Positions 1 to 12,732 of a stretch of 64,000 bases of DNA are shown here, piece after piece (the first letter of the stretch is position 1; each line of letters starts with the position of its first letter). The position numbers were made by a program, and so were the translations under genes. The notes under the pieces are model-generated. The model searched no databases. It was not told the DNA's origin and worked only from the letters and a program-made list of their open reading frames with translations. This DNA comes from Coenobita brevimanus (lineage: Eukaryota; Arthropoda; Malacostraca; Decapoda; Coenobitidae). The DNA is taken from contig CM064667.1 in NCBI GenBank assembly GCA_032717465.1, forward strand, positions 1,579,430 to 1,643,429. Direction: 5' to 3'.

Positions 1-766
1 CCAAACCTGTGACCCTGTGATCCTATGATCTCCGCTTCCAAGCAATCGTTGACAAAACTGATTCACTTCACCCTTCCCTCTCATTCAATCCTTCAATCAA
101 TCATACGAGAAATCACAGAAAAACGATTTGTGTTGATCTTGCCCATGACCTCTGACCTATAACTTTTTTCACCCCAAAATTATGTATCTGTTTCCCTGAC
201 GGTCCTCAGTCACCATGTCAAACCTGGTTCAATTCCAACCAGTCGTTTATCATAATCTTGCTAAAAGACAGACAGACAGACACACACACAGACAGGCAAG
301 AAGACAGAGAGACAGACAGATAGACAAACAGACAGATACATAGACAAACCGGAACAACCACATGACTCCCTCGCACTTTCATGTGTTGGGTGCAAAAATG
401 TATTCTCTGAGGGAAATTATATCATGGAGTTTCATAGCCAGATATGTAAAACCAACTGGGTGAAAATGGAGGAGGAGGAGGAGGGACATAACAAACAAAA
501 CATCAAAAGGTCATAAAGATATAAAATGAAGAGGAAAGGTAGAAATTAAAGGAGAGAGGATGAAACGAAATAGAATAAGAGGAAGAAAATGCAAGAACAC
601 TTAGGAGAAGAAAAAGGAGAAGAAAAATGGGGGGGGGGGAGAAGCACAATAAAGAACAGGGAGTGATAACAGGTTAAAGTGTGTGGGGGGGGGAGGGGAA
701 TGGGGGAAGGAGGAGGTGAGACGAACCCAAGATTGTGGGGGAAATATTCTCTCTCTCTTAAACTCA

Positions 767-770
<4 letters not shown>
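1..770. other. Non-genic stretch with a GACA microsatellite
   Basis: No coding region or recognisable repeat family is seen. An imperfect GACA/CACA tract lies at about 266-345, and the second half (450-740) is strongly purine-rich on this strand, with GGA and poly-G runs. Open frames here are low-complexity by-products. Confidence 0.6.

Positions 771-858
<88 letters not shown>
771..858. repeat. (GA)44 microsatellite
   Basis: Uninterrupted GA dinucleotide tract of 88 bp. Frames across it read as RE or LS repeats and are not genes. Confidence 0.97.
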
Positions 859-863
<5 letters not shown>

Positions 864-1023
864 CACTGCGGAGTAGCGACAGAGGCTGAAGGGAATCACT
901 CAGAAGAGTAAAGCCAATAAGACAAAGAAACGCCTGATTCCACTTTGCTTAGAAATGTAGGGAATTAACTCCCAGCATATAAGAACTCTCCTCCACTTAC
1001 TGGCTCCTTTCAACCTCTGTCTC

Positions 1024-1412
1024 TTCGCCGCACTGTTGCATATTTATCTCTTTTCTATCGCTACTTCAATGGTCGCTGCTCCTCTGAACTGTCTGCATGC
1101 ATTCCTCCACCTCTACGACGGGCACGTAGCACCCGTCAAGCAGCAAGCTCTCATCCCTTTTCTGTCCAACTCTCTAATGCAACCGTTACTCCCAGTCCTT
1201 CAATTATGCAAGAGGTCAACTCTGGAACTCTCTCCCTCTGTCTGTATTTCCTGCTTCCTATGATCTCCAGTCTTTCAAACGCAGTGTGTCCAGGCATCTC
1301 GCAATGATCGGATCTTGAATTTGGCTTTCTCTTGTATTTTGTTCTTCTCTTAGAAGGAACAGTTTTTGCAGGCTCGTGACCTTTGGTTCCTTCTTCCTAG
1401 CATAAAAAAAAA
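1024..1412 (+). pseudogene. 3'-terminal fragment of a Jockey-like non-LTR retrotransposon
   Basis: A degraded reverse-transcriptase C-terminus can be read in two plus-strand frames. The first part contains SLFYRYFNGRCSSELSA followed by a PPPLRRARSTRQA-type stretch. After a frameshift near 1200 comes LWNSLP and then YDLQSFKRSVSRHL, ending at a stop near 1316. These are the tail motifs of Jockey-type LINE ORF2 proteins common in arthropods. Everything upstream (endonuclease, RT catalytic domain) is missing, as in a 5'-truncated LINE insertion. A short downstream region ends in an A-rich tract at about 1404-1412 that may be the retrotransposon tail. Family assignment is by motif memory only; the fragment is non-functional. 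Confidence 0.6.
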
Positions 1413-4025
<2,613 letters not shown>

Positions 4026-4589
4026 AAGGGAACGAGCAAAGTACTCATTTCTTCCCTCCCATTCACTCTGTCTCACACCTGGTTTTATATTCAGCAGGTT
4101 AACTACCAGAGGTGAGGTGAGGTTGGGGACAGGGATGGAGTAGTGTGAGGGAGCTGGGGTGCGACAAATGCGTTCCCAGCCTGGGTGCGGTGTAGCCAAA
4201 CAGGTAACACTCCTTAAACAATACCTACACCTCATTATAAATCTCTGCTTTAACGTGAGAAATATATTTTGGATACGCGTGCCAAAAATATCACAGTATC
4301 CAAAATCTGTACATGTTCTAAGCATTAATCAAGAGATAATGACACAGGACTCGGAAACTGACACATAAATGACTTACTCAGGAGTGGATAAGGTCTGTCT
4401 GTAACACCTTAACCGGTTCCTGAGGGATTTTCAAGGCTAAAACATTTTTCACCAAACTTTTCGACATTCATTCAGCGTAACCAATTTCTTACTCTTTATT
4501 CCTGTTTACTCTGTCTAAATTCATAAGACAATAACAATAATTACAAGTGGGAATAACAGCAAAATTCTGGATGTGGGGTGATTGACGTG
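4026..4589. other. Anonymous sequence
   Basis: No gene or repeat recognised between the microsatellite and the minisatellite. Confidence 0.5.
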
Positions 4590-4815
4590 AGATGTTATGG
4601 CAGGGAAATGAGGTGAAGACAGTGTGATCAGAAGTATGGAAGTGTAGGGAACTGAAATGAGGTGTTACGGCAGGGAAATGAGATGACAGTGTGATCAGAA
4701 GTATGGAAGTGTAAGGAACTGAAATGAGGTGTTACGGCAGGGAAATGAGATGACAGTGTGATCAGAAGTATGGAAGTGTAAGGAACTGAAATGAGGTGTT
4801 ATGGCAGGAAATTTA
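4590..4815. repeat. Minisatellite of about 68 bp, 3.3 copies
   Basis: The phrase GTTAYGGCAGGGAAATGAG recurs at about 4593, 4663, 4731 and 4798 (last copy partial), giving periods of about 70, 68 and 67 bp. Copies share GATCAGAAGTATGGAAGTGTA and are nearly identical, so the array is recent. Confidence 0.9.
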
Positions 4816-4894
4816 GGTGAAGACAAGTGAAAAAATACAAAGGAATAACGCAGAAAAAAACTACAGAACTGATTTCAAGCCATAAAATTAGTAT

Positions 4895-4896
<2 letters not shown>

Positions 4897-4971
<75 letters not shown>
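4897..4971. repeat. (GA)n microsatellite
   Basis: Uninterrupted GA tract of about 75 bp. Confidence 0.95.
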
Positions 4972-4973
<2 letters not shown>

Positions 4974-5057
4974 ATCAGTATCAGTTATCTCTATCTCCCA
5001 CTTCATTTTCCAGTCAAGGGCAAAGGTAAAGTTAGTGGTGCATGAACTGGAAAACTT

Positions 5058-5340
5058 AGGATAGGCTGGGTTGGGCAGGCTATGTTAGACTAGGTTATAC
5101 CAGGTTAGGTTAGGCGAGTTTAGGCTGATCTCCGCTGTGCTGGGCTGAATTAGGATAGAATGGCTTAAATTAGGTTAAGTTTAGATAGAGAAAATTTGTA
5201 TTAGTCTTGTTCAGATGATTAGGATTGGTTAGAAAAAGTTTAATTAAATCATGATAGTTTAGGATACACTGTGCTGCTTGGATTACGCTAAGTTAAGCTA
5301 GGTAAAGTTAGAAATGGTTAGGTTAAGTTAGGTCCTTTTA
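5058..5340. repeat. Degenerate TTAGG-rich tract
   Basis: Imperfect reiterations of TTAGG/TTAGGT/TAAGTTAGG are scattered across about 280 bp, for example AGGTTAGGTTAGG near 5103 and GGTTAAGTTAGG near 5320. TTAGG is the arthropod telomere repeat, but this copy is too degenerate and dispersed to be a telomere. It is either an interstitial relic or a simple-sequence tract. Confidence 0.45.
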
Positions 5341-5531
5341 GAGCAGTGGTTCTCAACTGGTGGTCCATGGTGACTTTTTGGGTGGTCCACATGACGTTCA
5401 CTATATTTGGTAATAAACTGGAGATTGGTGCATATATTTTTAAATTTATTGAAAATGCAGTAAGAAAAATTTTATCAAAATAAATAATTGGCCATTCATT
5501 TTATTGTATTATTCCCATTGATTATTCCAGT

Positions 5532-5745
5532 TTGATTGGTACTTACTCAGATCTGTCAACACATGCAGCCAGATGTCTTCTGTCATTTGCATCGACTTCC
5601 ATGTGTGAGGCAGATTTTCACGTTTGTTGCACATTAAGTCCAAACAGAGGAATCGGCTTGCAGTGGAAAGCGATATTCATTGTGCATTATCAAGTACCAC
5701 TCCTAACATTGAAAAGCTTGTCAGTCAGAAGAGAATCCAAAAGTC
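5532..5745 (+). pseudogene. Remnant of a hAT transposase C-terminal (hATC) domain
   Basis: Plus-strand reading gives LSFASTSMCEADFH. After a frameshift near 5620 it continues HIKSKQRNRLAVESDIHCAL, then SSTTPNIEKLV. This is the recognisable hATC dimerisation region of ZBED5-like hAT transposases (consensus form: CE..FS, IKSK.RNRL, DLR.AL). The DNA-binding BED finger and the catalytic DDE residues are absent, having been deleted with the rest of the gene. It lies inside the inverted-repeat-bounded element at 5344-6068. Confidence 0.75.
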
Positions 5746-5756
5746 TGGTTGCAAAG

Positions 5757-5995
5757 AAAAATGTTAGTTGTATACTCCTACATAATTTCAAAATTCTGTT
5801 TGTTAGAAATAAATTTCACAGCAAAACGTTATAGAAGTATTCATGTATTTCCTGGAAATTATGTTTGGAAGAAATATATTTCAGACCAAAATGTCAGCTG
5901 TCTACTATTTTATATCATTTCTCGAAATTCTGTTTGTAAGAAATATATTTCTAACCAAAATCTTTGTTGTCTATGCCTTATTTATCATTACTCAA
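5757..5995. repeat. Internal tandem repeat of the hAT element, about 65-69 bp units
   Basis: About 3.5 diverged units, each carrying an AAAATGT-type start, a TTCTGTTTGT-type centre and an AGAAATATATTTC-type end, beginning near 5757, 5822, 5887 and 5956. They follow the transposase remnant directly. Confidence 0.7.
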
Positions 5996-6148
5996 AAATG
6001 AAATGGTCCACGATATTTTTTTAAATTGGGCTGGTGGTTCCTGGCCTGAAACGAGTTGAGAACCACTGGTTTAGAGTGAGCTGAGGATGAGAGGAGGGAG
6101 ATTTATATAGGGTTCAGTCCTGTCTAAATATTACTGAAAATTATTTTT

Positions 6149-6345
6149 AAGCAACGTTGGGTCTGGTTAGTACTTGGATGGGTGACCGCCTAGGAACACC
6201 AGATGCTGTTGGCATCCCTACGTCAAGTGGGGTTGGTGGAGGATTAGTGCCCCTCCCTGTAAAATAATTAACTCTAAGCCCTTGGCCACCCTATTTGGGA
6301 TACATGGCGTCTGGCAATGAATGAATGAATGAATTTTTATGTGAC
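6149..6345 (+). mobile_element. 5S rRNA-derived SINE (SINE3 type), 5'-truncated
   Basis: From about 6149 the sequence matches the 3' half of eukaryotic 5S rRNA: TTAAGCAACGTTGGG, GGTTAGTACTTGGATGGGTG (internal control region box C) and a GCTGTTGGCAT end. A non-5S body follows (GTGGGGTTGGTGGAGGATTAG and so on), then a GAAT-repeat tail. The same composite occurs full length on the minus strand at 44952-45184, so this is a mobile family and not a 5S gene. The first about 45 nt of the 5S part are missing here. Confidence 0.85.
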
Positions 6346-6748
6346 GTATAACCAAAGAAAATAAGAATGATTGAGTGATGGAGGTAACAAAAATGAGAAT
6401 ATTTTTTTTAAAGGATAAACTGATGTAATTAGTAGCGTCTACATAAGAGTTGCACAAACGCACGTATTAGCCAAACCCCCCCTCCCATACAAACACACTA
6501 CAAAGGCTACAAGTATACACACGTACATACACATGCAATTCCTCCAAGACTATAAGCTCGCAACAGGTGTTATTGCCTTCTCAGTACATCAGACGGTGGA
6601 CACAGGCAGCGCTCACCACTAGGGAACATAATGGCTGCTAACTTAATACAACACCAATGTAACGCCGCTGATTTAAGAGTAACGTGGGCGTATATACGAG
6701 TAAGTTTTTATTTATATTAGCAAATGATTGAATATTTCCCATTAGGTT

Positions 6749-6819
<71 letters not shown>
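6749..6819. repeat. (CT)n(CA)n microsatellite
   Basis: CT tract about 6749-6768 followed by CA tract about 6769-6819. Confidence 0.95.
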
Positions 6820-6824
<5 letters not shown>

Positions 6825-6930
6825 ACAAGAAGAAACAACGACGACGACAACGAAGAAAATGAAAATAAAAAACAAAAAAAAACTGGAGGAGGAGGTGGAA
6901 GAGGAGAAGGAAATCGATGCATGGTAACGT

Positions 6931-6931
<1 letters not shown>

Positions 6932-6996
<65 letters not shown>
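6932..6996. repeat. (GA)n microsatellite
   Basis: Uninterrupted GA tract of 65 bp. Confidence 0.95.
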
Positions 6997-6998
<2 letters not shown>

Positions 6999-7527
6999 GG
7001 GTAGAGAATATGGTGGACGAAAACGGAAGTAAACAAGACGAGGGAGGGGGAAGGGATGATGTAAAACACTAAATCTAGCCGCCGCAAAGGGCACCCTACC
7101 ACTGCATCCAGCCTTAAGAACTCACCAAGACAAAATCAAGAAAGGCTTTGGTAATGAAAAAAAAAAAAAAATCAGACTTTAGTGGTCACCTGTGTGGTAA
7201 ACAATCACCAGAATATCGGACATATGAATACTGTATTATATGGATTAAAACCATGACTGTATAGTTACTTACACACCCAAATTCTGTGAAATATAAATAT
7301 CTGGACTCATAACTAAATTTTTGATTCCTGACATCGGCGTCTTACAGGTGGAACAGGTCGAAAATCCATTAAATCCCAGGTTGCTCCAGTCAGGCTAAAT
7401 CAGGTTAGGTTAGGTCAAGCTGGGCAGGTTTAATTGGCACAGGTTAATAAGGACAAATGACTGGTGGAAGACTTACCTAGGGGCTAATCAACCTCAAGGC
7501 CCAATACAGCAGGTGGCCATTTGATGC

Positions 7528-7528
<1 letters not shown>

Positions 7529-7609
<81 letters not shown>
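7529..7609. repeat. (GT)40 microsatellite
   Basis: Uninterrupted GT tract of about 81 bp. Confidence 0.97.
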
Positions 7610-7610
<1 letters not shown>

Positions 7611-7788
7611 TGAGGTTTAATAACTCATATCTTCAAAATTAGGTATTTCAGCAAATTTCTGAAACTAGGAATACGATCAGGTGTTTATTGTTTACTGTGA
7701 AAAAAAAAAAAAACTATTGTAAGCTATATGCTCTCATTCATTTTCACCCATAAATAAAAACTAACCTGTACAAGCAACAGCCTGCCCA

Positions 7789-8212
7789 CGTCACTGGTTT
7801 CGTCACACATAATACCATGAGTACGGTATGACGTAACACTCCATCATTGGTTTCGTCACAGAAGCCTTACCATGAGTATGATGTGACGTCATACTCCATC
7901 ACTGGTTACGTCACGCAAACACTACCATGAGTTCGGTATGACGTCACACTCCATCACTGGTTACATCACAAGTAGTACAAGGTTCGGTATAGCGTTACAG
8001 TTCATCATTAGTTACGTCACACAAGTACTACCATGAGTTCAGTATGACGTCACATCATCAATGGTAGCGTCACACTTGTACCTTGAGTTCAGAATGACGT
8101 CACTCCATCACTGGTTACGTCACACTAGTACTACGAGTTCGGTATGACCACACCACATCACTGCTATAGTTTCGTTACACTTCCATTACCATAAGTACGA
8201 TATAATGTCATG
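7789..8212. repeat. Minisatellite of about 58-60 bp carrying CRE-type palindromes
   Basis: About seven diverged units. Each contains CATCACTGGTTACGTCACA, a TACCATGAGTTCGGTATG-type stretch, and usually the palindrome TGACGTCA, the CREB/ATF consensus. Exact TGACGTCA copies sit at 7884-7891, 7939-7946, 8045-8052 and 8095-8102. Other units have one-base variants, plus TTACGTCA half-type sites between them. Whether any protein binds here cannot be told from sequence. Confidence 0.88.
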
Positions 8213-9574
8213 AGGGATCAAACATGTTACAATCCAAACCCATGACAGGCCTTTCATTGATTATCCTTTTAAATCGATGTTTTTTCTTCACCAAAACAGT
8301 GTAACACTACAATTTCCAAACCAAGAGTTTCACCAGCAGTTTGTGTTTTCATTGTAGCAAATGCTGAGTAAACACGCAGTTCGATCTCCAAACTGTGGTA
8401 GAGTATTAGTGTATAATATAACTTAACCCGACCAAACAGAAACTCATAACTGAGGATGGTGCTTGCCTGCTTGGTGTTGCCCGGCCTGTCTGCACTTAAT
8501 CAGGATTCACAACCACATGCGTCGACAAATAATATCAAAAGTGCCTCAGACATCACCCACTGGCCCTCCACTAATCCAAATATTATAAATACATATTTCG
8601 ATTTATACTTTATTGAAGATACGTTAACAATAGCCATGTATAAAACAAATTTACAGACGCACCTACCTCCTCCAGCAGTTGGCAGCCTTGCTGTGGTGCC
8701 CGACAGTGGCCAGGGAAAATGAGACTCATCTTTATTTTCTGAAGTGATTTTTATTCTATGCACGGTACGTTACCAAGACATTATTATTCAGCACATTTCA
8801 AGGCCACTTAGGTATGAAACGTTGTGGAGGGTGCTTATTGTGTAAAGATGGTTAAATGTGTTAGGAAAAACATCCGCAAGAACAGGCGTAGGCAACATCC
8901 GTCACGCCTGCTACAGTGTTCAGCCTTTGAAGGAAATTTAATAATAGCATTTAATAGGCAACGCAGCATCCCAGAACATAACATTCAGTCGTCGTAACTG
9001 AGCTCAATGTCTCCCTCACCCACCTTCCCGTCTTCCAGCTTTCAGATGTTCCAGGTTACCAGGATCCAAAATCAAGCCGAAATAAATGTGACAAGACAAA
9101 AGACTAAATCGAATGGTGTGATACAAGAGGAAACCGCTTAAAATATAACATTAGGGTTCATTGTAAATATTTTTTTTTTTATGTTATCTCTTTCTGCATC
9201 ATATATTGGCTGCACATCCTTTGGCTTATTATCATTATTGTAGTCTTTTTTCGTCTCTTTCCTCACCTGCCCCCACACCATACGGACATCCATAATTTTT
9301 CACTCCTAATTAAACTGATATCTATTCATCCGGTTGCTTTAAACATGAAGTGTATTATCCCATTCTGAATTCTACAGTCCTCAAAGTGAATCGGAGTTTC
9401 AAAAGAAGTGACGAAAAGCTTTAGATATAAAAGTAATCACCATGTCTTTTATCTCAGTGATAAACAGTTTATCAGTCCGTTATAAATGTACGGAATAAAC
9501 AGTAAGGATAGCAATCCGGTCTGACTGAATAGCAATGGCATCTTAAAAGAGCACATCACCGTGATACCCGTCCA

Positions 9575-9577
<3 letters not shown>
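8213..9577. other. Anonymous AT-rich intergenic sequence
   Basis: No gene, transposon or tandem repeat recognised. The open frames at 8456-8763 on both strands overlap each other and show no domain. Confidence 0.5.

Positions 9578-9635
<58 letters not shown>
9578..9635. repeat. (GA)n microsatellite
   Basis: Uninterrupted GA tract of about 58 bp. Confidence 0.95.
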
Positions 9636-9638
<3 letters not shown>

Positions 9639-9784
9639 TGAAGGTTTGAAGAGGAGGGAGGGTTTGGAAGTAAGTGGAAAGAGGATATGTTGGAGGGATG
9701 GAGAGGTGGGGTGAATGAATGAATGAATTACACCCGACACTAAATATACATGAGAGGCTGACAATGGTATGAAGATGCATTTAC

Positions 9785-9785
<1 letters not shown>

Positions 9786-9852
<67 letters not shown>

Positions 9853-9867
9853 TCTATATATATATAT
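9786..9867. repeat. (TA)n tract abutting LTR element A
   Basis: TA dinucleotide run to about 9849, then a short TTTC interruption, then TA again up to the first base of the LTR. It is the 5' flank of element A and is part of the repeated association of this family with TA microsatellites. Confidence 0.95.
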
Positions 9868-10662
9868 TGTTACATAGCCTATGATTTCATCATCCTTTGT
9901 GTAATTTTAACGCACAGTTGCTGCATGTTTGATCACGAGCGTGTTCTGCCTCAGTCCCCCCCTTCTACCGTTATAGTAGAGTAAGTCGTTCTCTCTGTTA
10001 TTCAGAGTGGGATTTTCAGCTCTTTGTCCCCATGGCTTCATTTGCGCGTCCTTCTTACAAGTTGTATCAGGCTCTCCTGGCCCCTATATAATGAGCTCAG
10101 TCTCTGCATCATTGCCACTTAGATCTGCTCCTCATTTTGTTCACATCTCTGTCCTCCCCTGTACAGATATTATTATTGTGAGTGCTCAAGAAATCTCCAA
10201 ACATCTAGCAGCTGTGTGTAATTTGAGTATAACTGTTGTTGCATTTTTTCCTTGTACTGTATAGCATAAGGTGTTGATTTGTAGGCCTAGTGAGTTTTTT
10301 TTGTAATTTATGTAGGATTCATTTTGTAAGTTAGTTTTAATAATAGTTTTTATCTGTAATAATTTATCTGGCATTCACTGAGTATTATCTGGTATCTCAT
10401 TTTATCAGGGCTGACTTAGATAAATTTACTCTTGCTAATTTCGTGTTAATAGAGGCTATTGCAGTTAACCATATATTTAACCTGTTTATTTGCCATTACA
10501 TTATCCTTATGAGTCCTGAATGTTTTTTTGTTAGTTTGAGCATTAAACTTTAACTTGTAATTTTACCTAACTCTTTTGTTTTGAACCTGGAACGTTACGG
10601 GACAGTAGTGATTTTTAGCATTCTCACTTAAAGTGTACATTATCTTTCTCTGTTCCGTAACA
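9868..10662 (+). repeat. 5' LTR of copy A
   Basis: 795 bp bounded by the 6-bp inverted terminal repeat TGTTAC/GTAACA. Possible regulatory signals are a TATA-like TATATAA at 10085-10091 and an ATTAAA polyadenylation-type hexamer at 10542-10547; neither is proven. The same LTR occurs at 15427-16220 (direct), and at 16331-17081, 21859-22644 and 23129-23914 (inverted). Confidence 0.93.
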
Positions 10663-10668
10663 TAAATT

Positions 10669-10686
10669 TGGTGACCTCGCCAGGAT
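10669..10686 (+). promoter_or_regulatory. Putative primer-binding site of copy A
   Basis: TGGTGACCTCGCC begins 6 nt after the LTR end. TGG is the complement of a tRNA 3' CCA. Copy B has TGGCGACCTC at the equivalent place. I cannot say which tRNA it pairs with. Confidence 0.6.
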
Positions 10687-10744
10687 ATTCAGGATATTAT
10701 CATAAGGATATTGCTTGATATTTTGTGACTGTTACTTATTCATG

Positions 10745-11938
10745 ATGTCTACTATTACTACACTTGATGAAGCCAAAGATTTTTTGTCAAATGTGCAAAC
10801 AGTGTGTGATATAGAAAACAGAACAAAGAATGAACTTAAGCTTGTTGCTCAACAATTGGGAATTGCTGTTCGCTCTCATCATTCTAAAGATCAAATTGTT
10901 GACATGATTAATGAAAGCTTGTTTAATGTAACTCCTCCAAATGAGCAAACGCAGATTGAATTAGCTAAGTTACAGCTAGCCCTGCAGGAGTCTCGTGTTA
11001 AGGAGGCTGAATTTCAAGCACGTGCTAAGGAGGCTGAGTCTCAGGCTAAGGAGGCGGAATCTCAGGCTCGGATTCAAGAGGCACAGGTACAGGCTCAGGC
11101 ACAAATTGAACTTGCCAGGATTCAGGCAGACCATGAGTATCGCATGAAACAAGGTGGAACTGGATCATCTAGCTCTGATGATTTTGATGTGGCTAAAAAT
11201 GTTAAACTTGTCCCTCCTTTTAATGAATCTGATTTAACAAAGTATTTTCAGTTGTTTGAGAGGGTAGCTACAGGTTTTAATTGGCCTAAGGAGTATTGGC
11301 CAGTACTCCTTCAAACTGTTCTCACCAGTAAAGCTCAAGTAACTTATGCATCTTTGCCTCAGGATCAGTCTGATAATTATGATGTAGTTAAGAGCTTGAT
11401 TCTTAAGGACTATGAGCTTGTTCCTGAAGCTTATAGAGTAAAATTTCGGACAACTTACAAGCAAGATAAGCAATCCCATGTTGAGTATGCAAAAATCAAA
11501 GAAGATTTGTTAGAGCAGTGGTTAAATTCTAAGAATGTGGATTCTGATTTTGACAAATTTAAGCAGATGATTTTGTTGGAGGACTTCAAAAGGTGTATTA
11601 GTAAAGATGTAAGCCTATATCTTGATGAGAAAAGAATAGATAATTTGTCTGATGCTGCTGTTTTAGCTGATGAATATGTTCTCACTCACAAGAGATATTC
11701 TAGAGAAAAAGGGAAAGCTGAGAGTAAGTACGTTGCCTCTACTCAGAGTACAGGTAACAGGAAAGAGAATAAGGATGATGTTTCTCAGGAAGTAAATACC
11801 AGCTTCACCTCTAGATTTCAGAAAAGTAAATGTACTTATTGTAGTAAGCTTGGTCATACTACGGAGAAATGTTTCAGGAGACAGCGTGATGTGAACAAAA
11901 TGGAGTCTTTAAATATTCAGTCAAGTCAATTGGTCTAG
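10745..11938 (+). CDS. gag: Gag polyprotein with SCAN-like capsid region and CCHC knuckle
   Basis: The structural protein of the element, expected to form the cytoplasmic particle that packages its RNA. The start at 10745 is chosen because this Met is the first one also present in copy B; earlier Mets are not all conserved. Residues about 25-55 (KNELKLVAQQLG ... KDQIVDMI) resemble a SAP-type helix-turn motif. A KEAESQA-type heptad repeat, likely coiled coil, follows at about 85-130. Next is a capsid region containing YFQLFERVATGFNWPKEYWP, YELVPEAYR and DAAVLADEYVLTHK, the motifs shared by Gmr1-like Gags and the vertebrate SCAN domain. Near the C-terminus is a zinc knuckle CTYCSKLGHTTEKC (CX2CX4HX4C). 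The TAG stop follows a 5-bp duplication that is absent from copy B, so this end is probably a derived break and not the ancestral gag end. It is otherwise open throughout. Confidence 0.9.
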   Translation: MSTITTLDEAKDFLSNVQTVCDIENRTKNELKLVAQQLGIAVRSHHSKDQIVDMINESLFNVTPPNEQTQIELAKLQLALQESRVKEAEFQARAKEAESQAKEAESQARIQEAQVQAQAQIELARIQADHEYRMKQGGTGSSSSDDFDVAKNVKLVPPFNESDLTKYFQLFERVATGFNWPKEYWPVLLQTVLTSKAQVTYASLPQDQSDNYDVVKSLILKDYELVPEAYRVKFRTTYKQDKQSHVEYAKIKEDLLEQWLNSKNVDSDFDKFKQMILLEDFKRCISKDVSLYLDEKRIDNLSDAAVLADEYVLTHKRYSREKGKAESKYVASTQSTGNRKENKDDVSQEVNTSFTSRFQKSKCTYCSKLGHTTEKCFRRQRDVNKMESLNIQSSQLV

Positions 11939-12732
11939 TGTCCACTCTTGAGAGTTCCCAGAATTCTTTAACTGAGTTAACTGAACCTGCTTTGAGGGGT
12001 TACTTAAATTCTCATGATGGAGCTCCTCTTTTGAGCAGTAACGTGGGTGACACTCTCAAGAGTTCATGTGCTAATTTCCTGTCTGATGGTTTTGTCAGTC
12101 CTCTGGACAGTAATGACAGGAAATCAGTTAAAATATATCGTGACACAGGTGCTTGCCAATCCCTTATGCTTACCAGTGTTCTAGGCTCTAATGTTAATTC
12201 CTCTGATGAAACTGTAATCTTACAAGGTGTAGGGAATAATTACTTCTCTGTCCCTCTGTGCAGAGTGAATTTAGAGTCTGGTTTTGTTAATGGTTCCGTT
12301 ATGGTTGGGTTGGTTGAGACACTCCCAATGTCAGGTGTAACTTTCTTACTTGGAAATGATATTGGTGGAAGTCAAGTGTGTCCAGCTCCTCAGTTGTCTA
12401 GTGAGCCAGTGGCTGTGTCCCAGGATTGTGATGTCCCTGATGTGTTCCCTGCATGTGCTGTCACTAGGGCTAAGTCTAAAGTTACTGGTGATTTAGAGGA
12501 TAATGATGATGATGATGTTATCCTAGCTGACACTTTTCTTGCTAATTTGGACCACTCACCAGATGAGGCAGTACCCCGTAGTGTTGATAATTTGTCTCGT
12601 CAAGAGTTGGTTGAGTTGCAGGTTGCTGACCCTGAGTTGAAAGGTCTAGCTAACTCTGCTTACAGTGAAGAAGAGTCTGCCGGTGCTTCTACTTGTTATT
12701 ATATAAAGTCAGGAGTGCTTATGAGGAAGTAG
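11938..12732 (+). pseudogene. pol: pol segment 1 of copy A: aspartic protease and linker
   Basis: A frame of about 264 codons holding the retropepsin active-site motif IYRDTGACQSLML (catalytic Asp about residue 69 of this segment) and a downstream VTFLLGNDIGG segment like the C-terminal LLG motif of retropepsins. A long acidic linker follows (DNDDDD near residue 185), then the start of the pre-integrase region (DPELKGLA, YYIKSGVLMRK). It has no ATG at its start because it is continuous with gag in copy B. It ends at TAG 12730-12732, where copy B has TGG (Trp), so the stop is a point mutation in this copy. Confidence 0.85.

Larger units (their letters stand above)
5344..6068 (+). mobile_element. 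Non-autonomous hAT-type DNA transposon (deletion derivative)
   Basis: The left end CAGTGGTTCTCAACTGG and right end GTTGAGAACCACTG are terminal inverted repeats of the standard hAT form (CAGTGGTTCTCAA). The element is 725 bp and is flanked by an 8-bp target duplication with one mismatch: TTTTAGAG at 5336-5343 and GTTTAGAG at 6069-6076. The interior keeps a decayed transposase C-terminus followed by a short tandem array. No full transposase is present, so any movement would have needed a transposase in trans. Confidence 0.88.

Noticed and set aside
5058..5340. A telomere or telomere-associated end
   Set aside because: TTAGG units are degenerate and interspersed, and ordinary sequence and transposons flank both sides.
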